NCBI GenBank assembly: GCA_963753485.1
Contig: CAVWCL010000018.1
Location: forward strand, 1-64,000
Direction of reading: 5' to 3'
Source of the DNA: CAWDLX01 sp963753485
GTDB lineage: Bacteria; Actinomycetota; Actinomycetes; Mycobacteriales; Micromonosporaceae
Length of the DNA stretch: 64,000 nucleotides
Under the pieces are notes generated by a model, which was not told the DNA's origin, searched no databases, and saw only the letters and a program-made list of their open reading frames with translations. A program made the translations under genes and the position numbers. Of the stretch, positions 55,857 through 64,000 are shown piece by piece. Position 1 is the stretch's first letter, and each line of letters begins with the position of its first letter.

Positions 55857-56540
55857 TTACGGCTGGAAGCGGTAGCCCATGCCCGGCTCGGTGATCAGGT
55901 GCCGGGGCCGGGCCGGGTCCTGCTCCAGCTTGCGGCGCAGCTGGGTGAGGTACTGGCGCAGGTACTGGGTCTCGTTGAGGTAGGTCGGCCCCCAGACCTC
56001 CTGCAGCAGCTGGCGCTGGCTGATCAGTGAGCCGGGGTTACGGACGAGCATCTCGATGATCTGCCACTCGGTACGGGTGAGGTGCACGGTCTCGGCCGGG
56101 TCGTCGTGGCGGCGCACACTGTGTTCGGCGAGGTTCACGTCGTAGCGGCCGATGCGCGCCCGTACCGGGGATTCCGGCGAGGTCATCCGGCGGGTGACCG
56201 CCCGGATGCGGGCGAGCAGCTCGTCGACGCTGAACGGCTTGGTGACGTAGTCGTCGGCACCGGCGTCGAGCGCGGCCACCTTGTCGTGGCTGCCGACCCG
56301 TCCCGAAAGGACGACGATCGGTACCGGCGTCCAGGTGCGCAGTCGCCGGATGACATCGACGCCGTCGACATCGGGCAGGCCGAGGTCGAGCACCACGATG
56401 TCCGGATGCTCGGCCCGGGCCGACGCCAGTGCCTGGTTGCCGTCGCCGGCCGTGACCACTTCGAACTGGCGGGCGGTGAGGTTGATCCGCAATGCCCGCA
56501 GGATCTGTGGTTCGTCATCCACGATGAGCACACGGGTCAC
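55857..56540 (-). CDS. kdpE: Response regulator KdpE (OmpR family)
   Basis: A 227-residue two-domain regulator. The receiver domain has the acidic pair VDDEPQ, phospho-acceptor Asp in DIVVLDLGLPDVDG (about residue 52), Thr/Ser in VVLSGR and Lys in DYVTKPFSVDEL. The C-terminal winged helix holds VHLTRTEWQIIEMLVRNPGSLISQRQLLQEVWG and YLRQYLTQLRRKLEQDP. It activates kdp transcription when potassium is scarce or turgor falls. GTG 56540 overlaps the kdpD stop (GTGA). It is the last gene of the kdpABCDE operon. Confidence 0.95.
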   Translation of the reverse strand: MTRVLIVDDEPQILRALRINLTARQFEVVTAGDGNQALASARAEHPDIVVLDLGLPDVDGVDVIRRLRTWTPVPIVVLSGRVGSHDKVAALDAGADDYVTKPFSVDELLARIRAVTRRMTSPESPVRARIGRYDVNLAEHSVRRHDDPAETVHLTRTEWQIIEMLVRNPGSLISQRQLLQEVWGPTYLNETQYLRQYLTQLRRKLEQDPARPRHLITEPGMGYRFQP

Positions 56541-59239
56541 GCCGGGCCCCCGTCGCGGTGCCCAGTCTCATCGCGAAGGTTGGCTTCATCGGGCGGCGGG
56601 GCGTCTTCGTCCGGGCGGGCCGATGGGTTGACGTGCAGCCGCCCGGTGTCGATGCGCTCCACCGCGGCCGCGTCGGCCGCCTCGCCGCCCTCGAGCGGAT
56701 AGCCGCGATACTCGTCGGCCACCGGCAACCGGAGCATCATCGTCAGCCCCCCGCCAGGCGTGGTGTCGGGGTTGAGGCTGCCGCCCATCGCCTCGGCGAG
56801 TCCCCGGGACAGGGCCAGCCCCAAGCCGACGCCGGTCTCGTTGTCCCGGTCGCCGAGGCGCTGGAACGGCTGGAACACCCGTTGCCGGTCCTCGTCGGCG
56901 ATACCCGGGCCGTGGTCGATGATCCGGATCTCCACGTCGCCGGCGTGTTCGCTTGCGGTCACCAGTGGTGGCCGCCCGGGCGGAGTGTGGCGCAGCGCGT
57001 TGGAGAGCACGTTGGCCAGGATCTGCGCGAGCAGTGCCGGATCGACCATGATCTCGGCGAGCTCGTCCGGGATCTGAATCCCGATCTCCTCTCCGGCCGG
57101 CCCGAACAGGTCGACCGCTTTGGCCACGGCCTCAGCGACCCCGATCGGTTGCGGCGACGTGCCGATGACCCCGGCCTGCAGCCGGCTCATGTCCAGCAGG
57201 TTCTCGACCAACCGGATGAGCCGGTCGAGGGACTCGTCGGCGGTCGCGAGCAGCTCGCCGCGATCATCTTCGGTGAATTGGACGTCATCGCTGCGCAGGC
57301 TGGTGATGGCGGCCTTGGCCGAGGCGAGCGGTGTACGCAGGTCATGACTCACCGCCGAGAGCAGCGCGGTCCGCAGACGGTCGGCCTCGGCGATGAGCTG
57401 GGCGGCGGCGGCCTGTTCGGCCAGGTGCTCCTGGCGCAGGGCGACCGCGGCCTGAGCGGCGAACGCCTCGACCACCCGACGATCGGCGGCGGCCAGGCTC
57501 TGTCCACGAAGGACCAGGGTGAGCGCGGCGTCAATGGGGATCTCGACGTCACCCTGTCCGGGGCTGAGGCTCAACCGGTCGCCCACCGCCGCGGCCACAT
57601 CCCACGTCGCCGGGTCATTGTGCTGGGCCGCCGCGGTGGCGTCCGGGCGTCGTTGCAGCAGGGTGACGCCGCTGAAACCGAACGTCTCGCGCAGCTGGTC
57701 CAACAGTGCCGGCAGCGGCCGCGAGCCGCGCAGGATACTACCGGCCAATGTGGATAGCGTCTCGGCCTCGGCGTGGGCGCTCGCCGCGTCCCGGGTACGG
57801 CGGGCCGCCAGGTCGACGGCGACACTGACCGCGACCGCGACCGCCAGGAACACCATGAGGGCGAGGATGTTCTCCCGGTCGGCGATGGTGAACCGGTGGA
57901 TCGGTGGCACGAAGAAGTAGTTGAGCAATCCGAAGCCGGCCAGGGCGCCGCCCAGCGCCGGGTAGAGGCCGCCGACCAGGGCCACCACGACAACCCAGCC
58001 GAGGAAGATCAAGATGTCGCTGGGCAGGGTGAGACTGTTGCGGGTCTGCGCCAGAATCGCCGTCAGCAGGGGGAGGCCGAAGGCGGCCAGGCCGAAGCCG
58101 ACCAGTTGACGCCGCAGGCTCAGTGCGGTCGTGACCGTGGTCCGACCGCGACCGCGCTTCACCTCTTCGTGCGTGACCAGGTGGACGTCGATACCGCCGG
58201 ACTCGGCCGTGGTGTTCACGCCCACCCCGGGTGAGAAGAGCTGGGCCAGGCGGCCACGGCGGCTCGCTCCGAGCACCAACTGGGTGGCGTTGACACCGCG
58301 CGCGAAGTCCAGCAGGGCGGCCGGGATGTCGGTGCCGACCACCTGGTGGTAGGTGCCGCCGAGATCCTCGACCAGGGCTCGTTGCCGGGCGAGATGAACC
58401 GGGTCGGCGCCGCCGGTGAGCCCGTCGTTGCGGGCCACGTGCACGGCCAGCACGTCGGCTCCCTTCGTGCGCGCGGCGATGCGGGCGGCCCGGCGGATCA
58501 GCGTGTCGCCTTCCGGCCCGCCGGTCAGCGCGACCACCACTCGCTCCCGGGCCTCCCAGGTGGCCGAGATGTCATGCTCGCTCCGGTACCGGTCGAGCTG
58601 CTGGTCCACCTTGTCGGCCAGCCAGAGCAACGCAAGTTCGCGCAATGCGGTGAGGTTGCCGACCCGGAAATAGTTGCCCAGCGCGGCATCGACCTTCTCC
58701 GGCAGGTAGATGTTGCCGTGGACCATCCGTCGGCGCAGTGCCTCCGGCGTCATGTCGACCAGTTCGATCTGCTCGGCGCGGCGCACGATCTCGTCCGGGA
58801 CCGTCTCCCGCTGGGCGATACCGGTGATCTCCTGTACCACGTCGTTGATCGACTCCAGGTGCTGGATATTGAGTGTGGTGATCACCACGATGCCGGCGTC
58901 GAGCAGCTCCTGAATGTCCTGCCATCGCTTCGCGAAGCCGGAGCCGGGCACGTTGGTGTGCGCCAGCTCATCCACGAGCACGACCTCCGGCGCCCGGGCC
59001 AGGATCGCCGCCACGTCCATCTCGGTGAAGGCGGCGCCCCGGTAGGTGACGTTCTTGCGGGGGACCACCTCCAGGTCGCCGATCATGGCCTCGGTGTGCT
59101 TGCGCCCGTGGCTCTCCACGAAACCGACGACCACATCGGTGCCGCGCTCCTTGCGCCGACGGCCCTCCTCCAGCATCTTGTACGTCTTGCCGACGCCGGG
59201 GGCGGCGCCGAGGTAGACCCGTAGCTGTCCGGTCGGCAT
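56537..59239 (-). CDS. kdpD: Sensor histidine kinase KdpD
   Basis: 900 residues. The N-terminal KdpD domain has Walker A YLGAAPGVGKTYKMLEEGRRR and VLVDELAHTNVPGS; a universal-stress-like domain follows (residues 240-365). Four close membrane helices lie around 390-490 (FGLAAFGLPLLTAILAQ; ILIFLGWVVVVALVGGLYPAL), then a GAF-like part, HisKA with ALLSAVSHDLRTPLASAKAA (His near residue 665) and a HATPase with NVLSNALRHTPPG and DHGPGIADEDRQRVFQPF. It senses potassium and ionic strength and phosphorylates KdpE. Some KdpD proteins also bind cyclic di-AMP through the stress-like domain. ATG 59239. Confidence 0.95.
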   Translation of the reverse strand: MPTGQLRVYLGAAPGVGKTYKMLEEGRRRKERGTDVVVGFVESHGRKHTEAMIGDLEVVPRKNVTYRGAAFTEMDVAAILARAPEVVLVDELAHTNVPGSGFAKRWQDIQELLDAGIVVITTLNIQHLESINDVVQEITGIAQRETVPDEIVRRAEQIELVDMTPEALRRRMVHGNIYLPEKVDAALGNYFRVGNLTALRELALLWLADKVDQQLDRYRSEHDISATWEARERVVVALTGGPEGDTLIRRAARIAARTKGADVLAVHVARNDGLTGGADPVHLARQRALVEDLGGTYHQVVGTDIPAALLDFARGVNATQLVLGASRRGRLAQLFSPGVGVNTTAESGGIDVHLVTHEEVKRGRGRTTVTTALSLRRQLVGFGLAAFGLPLLTAILAQTRNSLTLPSDILIFLGWVVVVALVGGLYPALGGALAGFGLLNYFFVPPIHRFTIADRENILALMVFLAVAVAVSVAVDLAARRTRDAASAHAEAETLSTLAGSILRGSRPLPALLDQLRETFGFSGVTLLQRRPDATAAAQHNDPATWDVAAAVGDRLSLSPGQGDVEIPIDAALTLVLRGQSLAAADRRVVEAFAAQAAVALRQEHLAEQAAAAQLIAEADRLRTALLSAVSHDLRTPLASAKAAITSLRSDDVQFTEDDRGELLATADESLDRLIRLVENLLDMSRLQAGVIGTSPQPIGVAEAVAKAVDLFGPAGEEIGIQIPDELAEIMVDPALLAQILANVLSNALRHTPPGRPPLVTASEHAGDVEIRIIDHGPGIADEDRQRVFQPFQRLGDRDNETGVGLGLALSRGLAEAMGGSLNPDTTPGGGLTMMLRLPVADEYRGYPLEGGEAADAAAVERIDTGRLHVNPSARPDEDAPPPDEANLRDETGHRDGGPA

Positions 59240-59276
59240 GGCTACATCCTCTCGCCGGCCGCCGTCGCGCCGGCGG

Positions 59277-60167
59277 TCACTTCGTCATTACCGGGTACGC
59301 CTGATCGAGGGCGACATTGAGTCGCACGACGTTGACCGCGGCCTGGCCGATGAAGCCCAGCGCGCGTCCAGTGGTGTACCGATCGACGAGGGCGTTCACC
59401 GCCGCCACATCAATGCCGCGCGCCAGCGCGACCCGGGGGGCCTGCAGGCGCGCGTACGCGACACTGATCTGCGGATCGAGACCCGAGCCGCTGGCGGTGA
59501 CGGCATCCGCGGGCACCGCCGGGTTGCCCGGTGCGTCGCCCCGGATCGGCGTGATCACGCCGTGGCTGTAGTCCGCACCGAACGTGGCGCACTGCACCGG
59601 CACGCCCTGGTAGGTGGCGAGGAACGGGGTGGCCGGGCAGGCCTCGTTGAGGCTGACCACGCGGGTGACCGGGCTACTGGATCCGTCGCGGTAGAAGACG
59701 GCGAGCACGGCGCCGGCCCCACCGGGCGTGCAGTACGGCCGGGACCCGTCCACGCCTTCGAGCGCGCCGATGGCCACGCTGCGGGAGCAGACCTGGGTCA
59801 ACAGGCTCGGCGTACCGGTGTCGTCGGAGTTGGCCGGGTCGGGCAAGGTGTCCACTACGTTCTCCGGGCCCAGGTTCGAGGCCGCGGTCGCGTCCGGATC
59901 GTAGCCATCGCCCGCCTTCGACGGTCGGGACTGGAAGTACTGCTTGAGCGGGTTTCCGTCGCCGTCGACGAAGCCCTGCCCGATGATGCCGGAGGCGACG
60001 GTCGCGTCGCCGACCTTGATCAACGAGCCGTTCGCATGGTCGCGCAGGCCGGGTATCTGGGCGACCAGGGTGATCGCCAACGGGTAGGCGATGCCGGTCA
60101 GCACGGTCAACACGAGCAGCGCCCGCAGCGCCGCGAGGTGCTGGACAAGCCACGATGGTAGACGCAT
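59277..60167 (-). CDS. kdpC: Potassium-transporting ATPase subunit KdpC, long form
   Basis: 296 residues; typical KdpC proteins have about 190-230. A single membrane helix (LRALLVLTVLTGIAYPLAITLVAQ) is followed by the usual VASGIIGQGF, YFQSRPSKAGDGYDPDATAASNLGP and, at the end, SGSGLDPQISVAYARLQAPRVA. Between them is an insert of about 90 residues with four cysteines (VCSRSVAIG, RPYCTPGG, NEACPATPF, QCATFGADYSHG), probably disulfide-bonded outside the cell. KdpC holds the KdpA-KdpB complex together. ATG 60167 overlaps the kdpB stop (TGATG); GTG 60170 is possible. Confidence 0.93.
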   Translation of the reverse strand: MRLPSWLVQHLAALRALLVLTVLTGIAYPLAITLVAQIPGLRDHANGSLIKVGDATVASGIIGQGFVDGDGNPLKQYFQSRPSKAGDGYDPDATAASNLGPENVVDTLPDPANSDDTGTPSLLTQVCSRSVAIGALEGVDGSRPYCTPGGAGAVLAVFYRDGSSSPVTRVVSLNEACPATPFLATYQGVPVQCATFGADYSHGVITPIRGDAPGNPAVPADAVTASGSGLDPQISVAYARLQAPRVALARGIDVAAVNALVDRYTTGRALGFIGQAAVNVVRLNVALDQAYPVMTK

Positions 60168-62332
60168 CACGAGATCCCCGGGACGAACTGGATGAGCAGG
60201 TCGATGACTTTGATGCCGATGAACGGGGCGATGATGCCGCCGAGCCCGTAGACCCACAGGTTGCGACGCAGCATGTCGGCCGCGCTGGATGGCTTGTACC
60301 GCACGCCCCGCAAGGCCAGCGGAATCAGTATCACGATGATGATCGCGTTGAAGATCACTGCGGACAGGATCGCCGAGACCGGACTGTGCAAGCCCATGAT
60401 GTTCAACCGGTCCAGGCCGGGGTAGATCGCCGCGAACATCGCCGGAATGATTGCGAAGTACTTGGCGATGTCGTTGGCGATGGAGAACGTGGTCAGCGCT
60501 CCGCGAGTGATGAGCAGCTGTTTGCCGATCTCCACGATTTCGATCAGCTTGGTCGGGTCGGAGTCGAGGTCGACCATGTTGCCGGCCTCTTTCGCCGCCG
60601 AGGTGCCGGTGTTCATCGCCACCCCGACGTCGGCCTGGGCTAACGCCGGCGCGTCGTTGGTGCCGTCGCCGGTCATCGCGACGAGGCGACCGCCCTCCTG
60701 CTCCCGGCGGATGAGAGCAAGCTTGTCCTCGGGCTTCGCCTCGGCGAGGAAGTCGTCCACGCCGGCCTCCTGGGCGATGGCCCGCGCGGTCAGCGGATTG
60801 TCCCCCGTGATCATCACGGTACGGATGCCCATCCGGCGCATCTCGTCGAAGCGCTGCCGCATGCCCTGTTTGACGATGTCCTTGAGCTGGATCACGCCCA
60901 GTGGCCGCGCCGGTTGGCCCTGGACATGCTCGGCGACCACCAGCGGCGTACCGCCGGAGCCGGAGATGCCGTCGACGATTGGACCGACCTCCTCAGTCGG
61001 ATGGCCACCATTGTCGCGGACCCATTTCATCACGGCGGTGGCCGCGCCCTTGCGCACCCGCCTGGTCACCCCGTTGTCGGTCACGTCCACGCCGGACATC
61101 CGGGTCTCCGCGCTGAACGCGACCCAGGTGGCGTGCGTCAGCTCGCCCGGCTGGCGCTCACGCAGCCCGTAGGTCGTCTTCGCGAACACGACGATCGAAC
61201 GGCCCTCGGGCGTCTCATCGGCCAAACTGGACAGTTGCGCCGCGTCGGCCAGCTCGGTCGGCTGCACCCCGTCGACGGGCAGGAACTCACTGGCCTGGCG
61301 GTTGCCCAGGGTGATCGTGCCGGTCTTGTCCAGCAGCAAGGTGTCCACGTCGCCGGCCGCCTCCACCGCCCGGCCGCTCGTCGCCAGCACGTTGCGCTGG
61401 ACCAGGCGGTCCATCCCGGCGATACCGATGGCGGAGAGCAGCGCGCCGATCGTGGTCGGGATCAGGCACACCAGGAGCGACACGAGCACGATGCCGGTGA
61501 CACCGTTGGCGTCCAGCGCCTGGCTGTCCGCCGCGAAAGCCTGCACCGCCTTGGAGAAGATGGCCAGTGGCTGCAACGTCGCCACCGCCAGCACGAAGAT
61601 GATGGTCAGCGCGGCGAGCAGGATGTTCAGCGCGATCTCGTTCGGCGTCTTCTGCCGATTGGCCCCCTCGACCAGCGCGATCATCCGGTCGATGAAGCTC
61701 TCCCCCGGCTTCTGGGTGACGCGCACCACGATCCGGTCGGAGAGCACCTTCGTACCGCCGGTGACGGCCGACCGGTCACCACCGGACTCCCGGATCACCG
61801 GGGCCGACTCGCCGGTGATAGCCGATTCGTCGACGCTGGCGATGCCTTCGATCACGTCGCCGTCACCGGGGATGGTCTGGCCGGCCTCGACCACCACGAT
61901 GTCGTCGAGGCGGAGCTGGGTGGCCGGGACCGCTTCCTCCCGGGGGTTGACCGCGCCCGGCTGCCAGCCGATGAGCCGCCGGGCCACCGTGTCGGTCTTC
62001 GCCCGGCGCAGGGCCGCCGCCTGGGCCTTGCCGCGGCCCTCGGCGACCGCCTCGGCCAGGTTCGCGAAGACCACCGTGAGCCACAGCCAGACGGTGATCA
62101 GCCAGGCGAAGACCGTCGGGTTGGCGATGGCGAGGATAGTGGTGAAGACCGAACCGATCTCCACGATGAACATCACCGGGTTGCGCCACAGCGCCATCGG
62201 GTTGAGCTTGCGCAGAGCGTCCGGAGTGGATTTCCAGAGCTGTTGCGGATCGAGCAGGCCGCCTCCCACCCGGCGCCGGCCGTCGCCCGCCCGCCCGGCC
62301 GTCGCCGGCCTCTTGATGGTACCGATTGTCAT
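60167..62332 (-). CDS. kdpB: Potassium-transporting P-type ATPase subunit KdpB
   Basis: A 721-residue P-type ATPase catalytic subunit. LLLDKTGTITLGNRQASEF carries the phosphorylated Asp; ITGESAPVIRESGGD is the actuator TGES loop; MTGDGTNDAPALAQADVGVAMNTGT is the hinge and metal site, and VMITGDNPLTARAIAQ the nucleotide domain. Membrane helices lie at both ends (PVMFIVEIGSVFTTILAIA; IFNAIIIVILIPLALRG). It hydrolyses ATP to drive potassium uptake through KdpA. ATG 62332; 35 bases from kdpA. Confidence 0.97.
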   Translation of the reverse strand: MTIGTIKRPATAGRAGDGRRRVGGGLLDPQQLWKSTPDALRKLNPMALWRNPVMFIVEIGSVFTTILAIANPTVFAWLITVWLWLTVVFANLAEAVAEGRGKAQAAALRRAKTDTVARRLIGWQPGAVNPREEAVPATQLRLDDIVVVEAGQTIPGDGDVIEGIASVDESAITGESAPVIRESGGDRSAVTGGTKVLSDRIVVRVTQKPGESFIDRMIALVEGANRQKTPNEIALNILLAALTIIFVLAVATLQPLAIFSKAVQAFAADSQALDANGVTGIVLVSLLVCLIPTTIGALLSAIGIAGMDRLVQRNVLATSGRAVEAAGDVDTLLLDKTGTITLGNRQASEFLPVDGVQPTELADAAQLSSLADETPEGRSIVVFAKTTYGLRERQPGELTHATWVAFSAETRMSGVDVTDNGVTRRVRKGAATAVMKWVRDNGGHPTEEVGPIVDGISGSGGTPLVVAEHVQGQPARPLGVIQLKDIVKQGMRQRFDEMRRMGIRTVMITGDNPLTARAIAQEAGVDDFLAEAKPEDKLALIRREQEGGRLVAMTGDGTNDAPALAQADVGVAMNTGTSAAKEAGNMVDLDSDPTKLIEIVEIGKQLLITRGALTTFSIANDIAKYFAIIPAMFAAIYPGLDRLNIMGLHSPVSAILSAVIFNAIIIVILIPLALRGVRYKPSSAADMLRRNLWVYGLGGIIAPFIGIKVIDLLIQFVPGIS

Positions 62333-62367
62333 CTATGTGTCCTTCATCAGGCGTCGCGCCGGCGTCG

Positions 62368-64000
62368 TCAGTGGACGCCCTCGGCGAGCGGGCCGAGAGC
62401 AAGAGCGGGCAGGAACGTCAGCGCCACCAGGATGAGGGTGACCCCGACGAGCATGCCGACGAAGAGGGGCTGATACGTGCGCAGCGTGCCGGCCGACTCA
62501 GGCACGGTCTTCTGTTTGGCCAGTGAGCCGGCCAACCCGAGCACGAACACCATCGGCAGGAACCGGCCGATCAGCATGCACAAGCCGAGAGCCGTGTTGT
62601 ACCAGGTACTGCTCACGGTCAGGCCGGCGAAAGCGGATCCGTTGTTGTTGGTGGCGGAGGTGAACGCATAGAGCACCTCGGAAAGGCCATGCGCGCTGTT
62701 CGGGTTCGCCATCCCGGCCCGTTGGGCCGGGAACGCCATCGCCAGTCCGGTGCCGATGAGTACCAGGGTCGGCATGGTGAGGAAGTACAACGAGGCGAGC
62801 TTCACCTCTCGTGCGCCGATCTTCTTGCCCAGGTACTCCGGCGTCCGTCCGACCATGAGGCCGGCGATGAAGACCGTCAGCACGGCAAGAATGAGGATGC
62901 CGTACAGGCCCGACCCGGTGCCGCCGGGCGCGACCTCGCCCAGCATCATGTTGACGATGATGATACCGCCGCCGAGGGCGGTGTACGAGTCGTGGAACGA
63001 GTCCACCGAGCCGGTCGAGGTCAATGTGGTGGAGCTGGCGAACACGGCCGAGTTGAGCACCCCGAACCGCTGTTCGGTCCCCTCCGTCGCGGCACCGACG
63101 GCCGTCGGCACGGTGCCGCCGTGCAGACCCTGCAGCACGTTGATCACCGTGATGCTGCCGATCGCCATGATGGCCATGGCCGCGACGATCGCGTACCCCT
63201 GCTTGTTGCTGGCGACCATCCGGCCGAAGGTGCGGGGAAGGCTGAACGAGATGACCAGGAGGAGGAAGACTTCGATGAAGTTCGTCCAGGTGGTGGGGTT
63301 CTCGAACGGGTGGGCGCTGTTGGCGTTGTAGAAGCCACCGCCGTTGGTGCCCAGGTCCTTGATGGCCTCCTGGCTGGCGACCGGGCCCCCGGTGATGTGC
63401 TGGGTGGCACCGGCCAGCGTGTGCACGTCCGTACCCGCGGCGAGGTTCTGGATCGCGCCGGCGGCGATGAGCACGATCGCGGCGACGGCTGAGATCGGCA
63501 GCAGAATGCGGACCGTGATCCGGACCAGGTCGACCCAGAAGTTGCCGAGCTGGGTGGTCTGCTTGCGGGCGAACCCGCGCACCAACGCCACCGCCACCGC
63601 GATGCCGACTGCTGCGGAGGCGAAGTTCTGCACCGCCAGCCCGGCCATCTGCACCAGATGTCCCATGGTCGACTCGCCGGAGTACCACTGCCAGTTCGTG
63701 TTCGTCACGAAGCTCACCGCGGTGTTCCACGCCCCGGAGGGGAAGACAGCGGGGAAACCCAGCGACAGCCACAGGTAGTTCTGCAGCCGCATGAAGGCGT
63801 ACAGCAAAAGGATCGAGACGACGGAGAAGGCGAGCACGCTGCGGGCGTACACGCCCCACGACTGCTCGGCGTCGGGGTTGACGCCGATGGCCCGGTAGAT
63901 GAACCGCTCCACCCGCAGATGCCTGGTCGCGCTGACGACCCGGTACATGTAGTCGCCGAGCGGCTTGTACGCCAGCGCCAGGGCAAGCATGAGGGCGAGG
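62368..64000 (-). CDS. kdpA: Potassium-transporting ATPase subunit KdpA, 5' end outside the window
   Basis: The last 544 residues of the potassium-binding, channel-like subunit; the frame is open to base 64000, and only a few N-terminal residues are missing (normal length about 550-560). YKPLGDYMYRV, TNTNWQWYSGESTMGHLVQMAGLAVQNF, DLGTNGGGFYNANSAHPFENPT, GGGIIIVNMMLGEVAPGGTGSGLYG and TSATNNNGSAFAGL are the four selectivity-filter repeats and their surroundings. kdpF, if present, and the operon promoter lie beyond the window. Confidence 0.96.
   Translation of the reverse strand, partial: LALMLALALAYKPLGDYMYRVVSATRHLRVERFIYRAIGVNPDAEQSWGVYARSVLAFSVVSILLLYAFMRLQNYLWLSLGFPAVFPSGAWNTAVSFVTNTNWQWYSGESTMGHLVQMAGLAVQNFASAAVGIAVAVALVRGFARKQTTQLGNFWVDLVRITVRILLPISAVAAIVLIAAGAIQNLAAGTDVHTLAGATQHITGGPVASQEAIKDLGTNGGGFYNANSAHPFENPTTWTNFIEVFLLLVISFSLPRTFGRMVASNKQGYAIVAAMAIMAIGSITVINVLQGLHGGTVPTAVGAATEGTEQRFGVLNSAVFASSTTLTSTGSVDSFHDSYTALGGGIIIVNMMLGEVAPGGTGSGLYGILILAVLTVFIAGLMVGRTPEYLGKKIGAREVKLASLYFLTMPTLVLIGTGLAMAFPAQRAGMANPNSAHGLSEVLYAFTSATNNNGSAFAGLTVSSTWYNTALGLCMLIGRFLPMVFVLGLAGSLAKQKTVPESAGTLRTYQPLFVGMLVGVTLILVALTFLPALALGPLAEGVH

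Noticed and set aside
1..64000. tRNA or rRNA genes
   Set aside because: No cloverleaf with a TTCRA-type T loop and no rRNA sequence was noticed on either strand; a tRNA search program would settle it.

Overview
The window is GC-rich DNA from an actinomycete. Markers for this are two WhiB proteins, a SigR/RsrA thiol-redox pair, a nickel superoxide dismutase with its own protease, the 24-residue ribosomal protein bL37, an RRHVD-type leader peptide, and many genes whose -10 box sits 6-7 bases before the start codon (leaderless mRNAs). The gene content fits Micromonosporaceae or a close relative; that family-level placement is inference.

Layout. 1-5307: 3' end of the 2-oxoglutarate dehydrogenase E1 gene (kgd), a 58-aa protein, an MDR oxidoreductase, divergent sodX/sodN, an RsbW-like ATPase, a GntR regulator, a membrane protein and a lipid kinase. 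5308-9716: whiB1-like gene with a CRP-type site, and the assimilatory sulfite operon sirA / zinc ribbon / cysH / sirB behind a Cys-ending leader peptide and a hairpin that covers the Shine-Dalgarno sequence. 9717-18119: PdtaS-like sensor kinase, SIS protein, divergent DHA2 efflux pump and TetR, biotinyl carrier, bL37, rsrA/sigR with a SigR-type promoter, hydrolase, second WhiB. 18119-29738: SRAP protein, aroA, rsgA, hisN, a DMT-like membrane protein, an S9 peptidase, asd, a HIT-like protein, chrA and an NDH-2-like flavoprotein.

29790-39216 is the most unusual part. Six minus-strand genes are joined by 4-base stop/start overlaps: a GT2-GtrA-HPr-kinase-like fusion, a GT39-like transferase, a phospholipase-C-type phosphoesterase, a membrane-anchored beta-sandwich protein, a GH99-like glycosidase and a purple-acid-phosphatase-like protein. 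Together they look like a machine that makes a lipid-linked sugar, transfers it outside the membrane, and trims or dephosphorylates a product there. The system is not one I can name.

39527-55639: sulfite-oxidase-like protein, MFS exporter, a coupled FIST sensor and GAF-GAF-GGDEF-EAL enzyme, an orphan modA, an SDR with a truncated AraC regulator, a small SCO4226-like protein, LigD (PE+POL only), a NiCoT nickel transporter under a good Nur box, and a TetR/ABC exporter operon. 55857-64000: kdpABCDE potassium operon, with kdpA cut by the window edge.

Two families of dispersed palindromes mark 3' ends of genes. One (414-481, 29706-29773) has two compensatory base-pair changes in its stem. The other (9648-9709, 40657-40716, 55722-55777) has three copies, with one compensatory change between two of them. 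Some copies supply the stop codon of the neighbouring gene. No tRNA, rRNA, CRISPR array, insertion sequence or prophage was seen.
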